From: Conexibacter sp. S30A1
GTDB lineage: Bacteria; Actinomycetota; Thermoleophilia; Solirubrobacterales; Solirubrobacteraceae
Direction: 5' to 3'
Assembly (NCBI RefSeq): GCF_023330665.1
Contig: NZ_CP097127.1
Coordinates: 3,100,001 to 3,164,000 of the forward strand
DNA length: 64,000 nucleotides
Position numbers and translations under genes: made by a program
The notes under the pieces: model-generated
Seen by the model: only the letters and a program-made list of their open reading frames with translations
Databases searched by the model: none
What the model was told of the DNA's origin: nothing
Shown here: in pieces, positions 60,032 to 64,000 of the stretch
How positions within the stretch are numbered: position 1 is the first letter of the stretch
How the letters are laid out: each line of letters starts with the position of its first letter

Positions 60032-61729
60032 ATGACCGGGGTCGCAACCGAGCACCGCGTGAAGCACGTCGATGACAACTACAAGTGGGTGGCGCTGGCG
60101 AACACCACCGCATCGGTCTTTATGTCCCAGCTAGATGGATCGATCGTGCTCATCGCGATGCCGGCTATCTTCAGGGGCATCGGCCTTGACCCACTGGCGC
60201 CAAGCAACATCGGCTACCTCCTCTGGATGGTCATGGGTTACCGTTTGGTCCAGTCCGTGCTCGTCGTCGCAGCCGGACGTCTCGGCGACATCTACGGTCG
60301 AGTGAAGCTCTACAACGTCGGTTTCGCGATCTTTACCGTAGCCTCGATCGTCCTTTCCGTTGACCCCTACCGGGGGGCCGACGGAGCGCTTTGGCTGATC
60401 GCTTGGCGCGTGCCACAGGCTGCCGGCGGGGCCATCCTTATGGCAAACTCGATCGCGATCCTGACCGACGCGTTCCCCGCCAGCCAGCGTGGCTTCGCGC
60501 TCGGTACCAACCAGATCGCCGGACTGGCGGGAATGTTCATCGGTCTCGCTGCCGGCGGGATCCTCGCGGCGATCGACTGGAGACTGATTTTCTGGGTCAA
60601 CGTTCCGGTTGGGATCTATGGCACTGCCTGGGCGTATTGGAGGTTGCGAGACGTCGCCGAGCGCTCGGGCGGCACGATCGACTGGTGGGGAAACATCACC
60701 TTCGCTTTGGGACTGAGCGCGGTACTGATCGCCAGCACGTATGGCATACAGCCGCTCGATGGCAGCACGACGGGCTGGACGAACCCGTGGGTCCTAGCGG
60801 GCCTCGTCGGCGGGATCGCACTGCTGATTGCGTTCGGCTTCATCGAGCGAGGCGTTTCAGAGCCTATGGTCCAACTAGGCCTATTCAGGATCCGCGCCTT
60901 CGCGGCCGGCAACGTAGCGAACTTCTCGGCATCACTGGCCCGTGGCGGGCTGCAGTTCATGGTTGTGATCTGGCTTCAAGGGATCTGGCTGCCTCTACAT
61001 GGATACACCTTCTCCCGAACGCCACTCTACGCCGGTCTATACATGCTCCCGTTAGCGTTCGGATTCATGATCGCCGGGCCGACCGCAGGAACCCTGTCCG
61101 ACCGTTGGGGGTCGCGAGGAATAGCGACTGCCGGCGCTCTTACGCTCGCGCTCAGCTTCGCGGGTCTGATGCTGCTGCCGGTCAACTTCTCGTTCATGGC
61201 CTTCGGCTCGCTCCTGCTCCTCGGCGGCGTCGGAACCGGCATGTTCGTGTCACCGAACGCCTCGTGGATCATGGGCAGCGTTCCCGCGTCGCAGCGCGGA
61301 GTCGCCTCCGGCACACGGTCGACGTTCCTAAACAGCGCAACCGCGGTCTCAATCGCCGTAGTATTTACGACGCTCGTCGCCGGCGTCGCCGGTAGCCTCC
61401 GCCCGACTCTCTACCGCGGGTTAACCCGAGCCGGACTCGCGCATCCACTCGCCCACAGGCTCGCTGGCCTCCCACCAGCTTCATCTCTGTTCGCGGCAGT
61501 TCTTGGTGTCAATCCGCTGGAACATCTCCTCCGCGAATACCACGCGCTCGGGCTGTTGACAGCCTCGGCAAGAGCAACCCTCACCAGCCGTACCTACTTC
61601 CCGCATCTGATTTCCGCGCCGTTCCACACAGGCCTCGTCGTTGCTCTGAGCACATCCATCGTGCTCTCACTGATCGCGGCAGGCGCGTCATACGTTCGGC
61701 TCGGATCTGCCCGAGCAGTCAGCAGGTGA
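60032..61729 (+). CDS. MFS transporter, DHA2 (14-TM) type drug exporter, 565 aa
   Basis: Many hydrophobic segments across 565 residues, consistent with the 14-helix DHA2 family. The motif-A-like loop is GRLGDIYGRVKLYNVG and the second half carries GTLSDRWGSRGIATAG. Motif-C-like Gly/Pro content appears in the NSIAILTDAFPASQRGFALGTNQIAGLAGMF region. It should use the proton gradient to export hydrophobic compounds. A large extracellular or terminal loop (LYRGLTRAGLAHPLAHRLAGLPPASS) lies before the last helix. ATG 60032 is preferred to 60014, which overlaps the MarR gene. Confidence 0.92.
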   Translation: MTGVATEHRVKHVDDNYKWVALANTTASVFMSQLDGSIVLIAMPAIFRGIGLDPLAPSNIGYLLWMVMGYRLVQSVLVVAAGRLGDIYGRVKLYNVGFAIFTVASIVLSVDPYRGADGALWLIAWRVPQAAGGAILMANSIAILTDAFPASQRGFALGTNQIAGLAGMFIGLAAGGILAAIDWRLIFWVNVPVGIYGTAWAYWRLRDVAERSGGTIDWWGNITFALGLSAVLIASTYGIQPLDGSTTGWTNPWVLAGLVGGIALLIAFGFIERGVSEPMVQLGLFRIRAFAAGNVANFSASLARGGLQFMVVIWLQGIWLPLHGYTFSRTPLYAGLYMLPLAFGFMIAGPTAGTLSDRWGSRGIATAGALTLALSFAGLMLLPVNFSFMAFGSLLLLGGVGTGMFVSPNASWIMGSVPASQRGVASGTRSTFLNSATAVSIAVVFTTLVAGVAGSLRPTLYRGLTRAGLAHPLAHRLAGLPPASSLFAAVLGVNPLEHLLREYHALGLLTASARATLTSRTYFPHLISAPFHTGLVVALSTSIVLSLIAAGASYVRLGSARAVSR

Positions 61730-61971
61730 GAGAACCGAGGGATCAACGACCGTGCGGCCGAGAACGGAGAACGCCGGATATCCTGGAGATGAGCGTGGTT
61801 TGGGCTGGAGCGACGGTTGTGGTTGCTGTCGGCGAGCACGCCACGCCGGAGGGCCCCCCTGTCCGGACCTAGGGGTGGTCGAGCTGGCCAAGCGGGCGGT
61901 TTTGGGGGTGGCTGAATGACGGGGCCGGCTTGACGTGAACTTGCGGGTTCCGTGGCCTGCCCCGGGCAGGC

Positions 61972-63920
61972 GCTAGCCGGAAGTTTTCGCTGTTGAAACG
62001 CGGATCCGCCCGGAGTCGCTGGGTTTGCGCGGTTCCGGGCGGGGTTTTGCTTGGCTACTTGTTGGTGAGGCCGAGCAGTTCGAGCGCCTTGGTTTGCAGA
62101 TCGGTCGGCTCGGTGTGCTTGATGATCGTGGTGTTGGTGTTGCCGATCCGGATGGTGGTCTGGCAGATTGTGGCGAGGTTTGAGAGCAGGTCGGGGAGGG
62201 TGTGCGCGGGATGCTCCTCGGGGCTGGCGGCGCCGGCGTGGCCGGCTTTGATGCTCGCGGCGTGGGAGCGCTGTGCGGGGCGGGTCGGGTCAGCGGGCGC
62301 GTGTGGGGCGGGGTCGGTGAACAGCATCGGCGCGAGGCGCTGCTCGAGCTCGAACTGGACATGGCGGGCGAGCATGCAGAGGAACACGTGCGCACGCACA
62401 CGATCGGCGAGGCGGTGGTGGACCGGGCGGATCTCGAGCGTTGACTTCATCTGCTCAAACGACCGCTCGTTGACTTTGAGCTGCTTGTAGGCGCGCACGA
62501 CAGCGGGGGCGCTGAGCCGCTTGGCGGGCTGGTCGGTACGCAGTATGTAGATGCCGTCCAGGGCGGCCTCCTGGTCGATCTGTTCCTGGTCGCGGGCGTA
62601 GCTGAACTGGCCGTCTGCGATCTTGAGGGTGAAGTGCTTGGCCATCTTCTTCTGGTTGATAACCCGTCCGGCACGCTGGCCGATCTTCCCCGCGTCCGCA
62701 CCGTGCAGCCGGCCGGTCGGGCTCTGAACCATGTTCTTGACTTTCGCAAGCTCGGTCTCGGTGCCCTCAAGCAGCGCCTGGCGTTTGCGGGCACGCTCAG
62801 CCGCGACAGCCGGGTTGCGGCACACGACCAATCGCTCTCCCGGGAACTCCGGTGACTCGATCTCACACAGCCCCATCTCGTCAAGCAGCGAGAGCTGATA
62901 GCCCGCTGCGACGGTCAGCTTCTGGATCTGGGTTGCGCGCAACGCGGTCACAAACCCAACCCCGAGCTTCTTTAGCTCGACTGTCCGGGCGTGGGTGATC
63001 ATCCCGCGATCGCCGATAAACACGACATGCTCGACCCCGAACTGGTGCTTGACACGCAAGACGGCGTCCTTGAGCGTGGCGGGATCGGCGGTGTTGCCCT
63101 CAAACACCCGCACCGACACCGGCCGACCCTCGGGTGAGCAGCACAGCCCATAGACGATCTGGTGTTTGCCACGCACACCGTCACGGGAGTAGCCGATCGC
63201 CTCAAGCTCGCAGTGACGGCCCTCCAGATAGCTTGAGGACAGGTCATAGAGCACAAACCCGTCCGCCGCCAAGTGCCGGCGCGCGAGCGTGCGCTCAACC
63301 CGGTCTTGGCGCTCTGACAGCCAGTCCATCGCCGAGAGCAGCTCCGCCTCTGACACCGTCCCGAGATCAAGCTCTGTGGCGAGCGTCGTCTGGGAAACCA
63401 GCCGGGTGAGCGACAGCTTCGACCCCGCCGCGATCAGCCGCTGACAGATCATCGCCACACACAAATCCCGCTCCCGACAGCGCTCGCGTGACAAAAGCCG
63501 CTCCAGATCCAGTGAGCGCAACACGCCAAGCACCGCCCGCACATGCCCGTGCGGCAGTGAGCGCTCAACCCGGAAGCGATCCTGCGCAGAGACGAGCGTC
63601 TCGCCGGCCAGCGCACGCCGCAACGCCTCAAGCGCGGCAGGTGGCAGATGCGAGACGTTCCCCAGATTCTCGTGCTTGACCTTCCCGCCCTCACGGTAGG
63701 AGCGGCGCAGAATGTGCGACTCGTACTCCCGATCCTTGTACCTGGACTTGATCCTGGCTACATGAATAGCTCCCTCAGACCGTCGCGGCATAAGCACAGC
63801 CTACCGCTTCATCCAGGCAAAGTCAACAATTCTTTGGCTACATCAACCAGATCAAAGAAACCGGATCGCCCCGCAACAACAGGCGATCCGGCTCAGAACC
63901 TACGAAAACTTCCGGCTAGC
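61972..63920 (-). mobile_element. IS1634-type insertion sequence, about 1.94 kb, complete
   Basis: The 18-bp sequence GCTAGCCGGAAGTTTTCG at 61972-61989 is repeated inverted at 63903-63920. Because GCTAGC is itself a palindrome, the outer 6 bp may instead be a target duplication flanking 12-bp inverted repeats (CGGAAGTTTTCG). The element carries one intact transposase on the minus strand. Nothing recognisable remains in the 80 bp to its right. Confidence 0.85.
62055..63797 (-). CDS. IS1634-family transposase, 580 aa
   Basis: The family N-terminus is HVARIKSRYKDREYESHILRRSYREGGKVKHENLGNVSHLP. The DDE residues lie in DGFVLYDLSSSYLEGRHC (first Asp), VEHVVFIGDRGMITHART (second Asp) and the late YKQLKVNERSFEQMKSTLEIRPVHHR segment (Glu). 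Full length for the family, without frameshift. The start is ATG 63797 or 63791; homology begins near residue 12. The C-terminal 80 residues, after RLAPMLFTDPAP, are low-complexity and variable in the family. Confidence 0.92.
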   Translation of the reverse strand: MLMPRRSEGAIHVARIKSRYKDREYESHILRRSYREGGKVKHENLGNVSHLPPAALEALRRALAGETLVSAQDRFRVERSLPHGHVRAVLGVLRSLDLERLLSRERCRERDLCVAMICQRLIAAGSKLSLTRLVSQTTLATELDLGTVSEAELLSAMDWLSERQDRVERTLARRHLAADGFVLYDLSSSYLEGRHCELEAIGYSRDGVRGKHQIVYGLCCSPEGRPVSVRVFEGNTADPATLKDAVLRVKHQFGVEHVVFIGDRGMITHARTVELKKLGVGFVTALRATQIQKLTVAAGYQLSLLDEMGLCEIESPEFPGERLVVCRNPAVAAERARKRQALLEGTETELAKVKNMVQSPTGRLHGADAGKIGQRAGRVINQKKMAKHFTLKIADGQFSYARDQEQIDQEAALDGIYILRTDQPAKRLSAPAVVRAYKQLKVNERSFEQMKSTLEIRPVHHRLADRVRAHVFLCMLARHVQFELEQRLAPMLFTDPAPHAPADPTRPAQRSHAASIKAGHAGAASPEEHPAHTLPDLLSNLATICQTTIRIGNTNTTIIKHTEPTDLQTKALELLGLTNK

Positions 63921-64000
63921 TGATGGTTTGTGGGCACGCTGACGCGCGGAGGCCTTCCGACTCTCCAACCCGGGCGGCGTCTTTTCTAACGCGCTTGCAT

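Overview
The window is high-GC DNA from an actinobacterium. The gene families (XRE/MmyB-type regulators, MobF relaxase, DUF5372- and DUF6431-type mobile element proteins, a CaiB/MaoC/acyl-CoA catabolic set) would suit a soil Thermoleophilia/Solirubrobacterales-like organism. That placement is an inference, because no rRNA or other taxonomic marker is present.

Region 1 (1-7476) looks chromosomal. It holds an amidase gene cut by an IS701-type element with a readable 4-bp target duplication, a tRNA-Asp, and three oxidoreductase genes (two aldo/keto reductases and an SDR) on the minus strand, divergent from an XRE/MmyB-type regulator. Region 2 (about 8199-14757) is a mobilisation module: a replication-relaxation-like protein, an XRE regulator with a PLD-like C-terminus, a small HTH protein, a TraG/TraD-type coupling protein and a MobF relaxase-helicase. 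A 10-bp-phased direct repeat in the divergent regulator region recurs upstream of the relaxase gene. No integrase or mating-pair genes are seen. A decayed IS1380 transposase follows.

Region 3 (15787-39181) is an unbroken catabolic locus of 17 genes on the plus strand. It encodes a branched-chain-amino-acid-type ABC importer whose second permease and both ATPases are fused in one 908-residue chain. It also encodes two Zn alcohol dehydrogenases and two aldehyde dehydrogenases in mirror order, an MmgE/PrpD protein, a CMD-family protein, a 3-hydroxyisobutyrate-dehydrogenase-like enzyme, an alpha/beta hydrolase, a MaoC dehydratase, an Fe-ADH-like protein lacking most metal ligands, a crotonase-fold protein, an IclR regulator, an acyl-CoA ligase, a CaiB CoA-transferase, an MBL-fold hydrolase and an NAD-epimerase-like protein. 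Four promoter-like sequences, each followed by a copy of a palindrome like TTCGTAATTACGGA, divide it into four transcription units. I infer a single regulon: import of an alcohol or aldehyde, oxidation to an acid, CoA activation and beta-oxidation-like processing. The substrate cannot be named from sequence.

Region 4 (39182-59294) is a nested pile of mobile elements: IS630, a group II intron, three IS30 copies (two forming a 1.73-kb inverted repeat), a truncated IS21, a serine-recombinase unit, two IS3-type elements, and two copies of a 1.19-kb element coding only for a DUF6431-type protein. The outer flanks of that pair carry a CCTGT duplication. Removing everything between them rejoins, in frame, one gene of a family of unknown function (about 540 residues).

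Region 5 (59578-64000) has a MarR regulator and MFS exporter pair, then a complete IS1634-type element.
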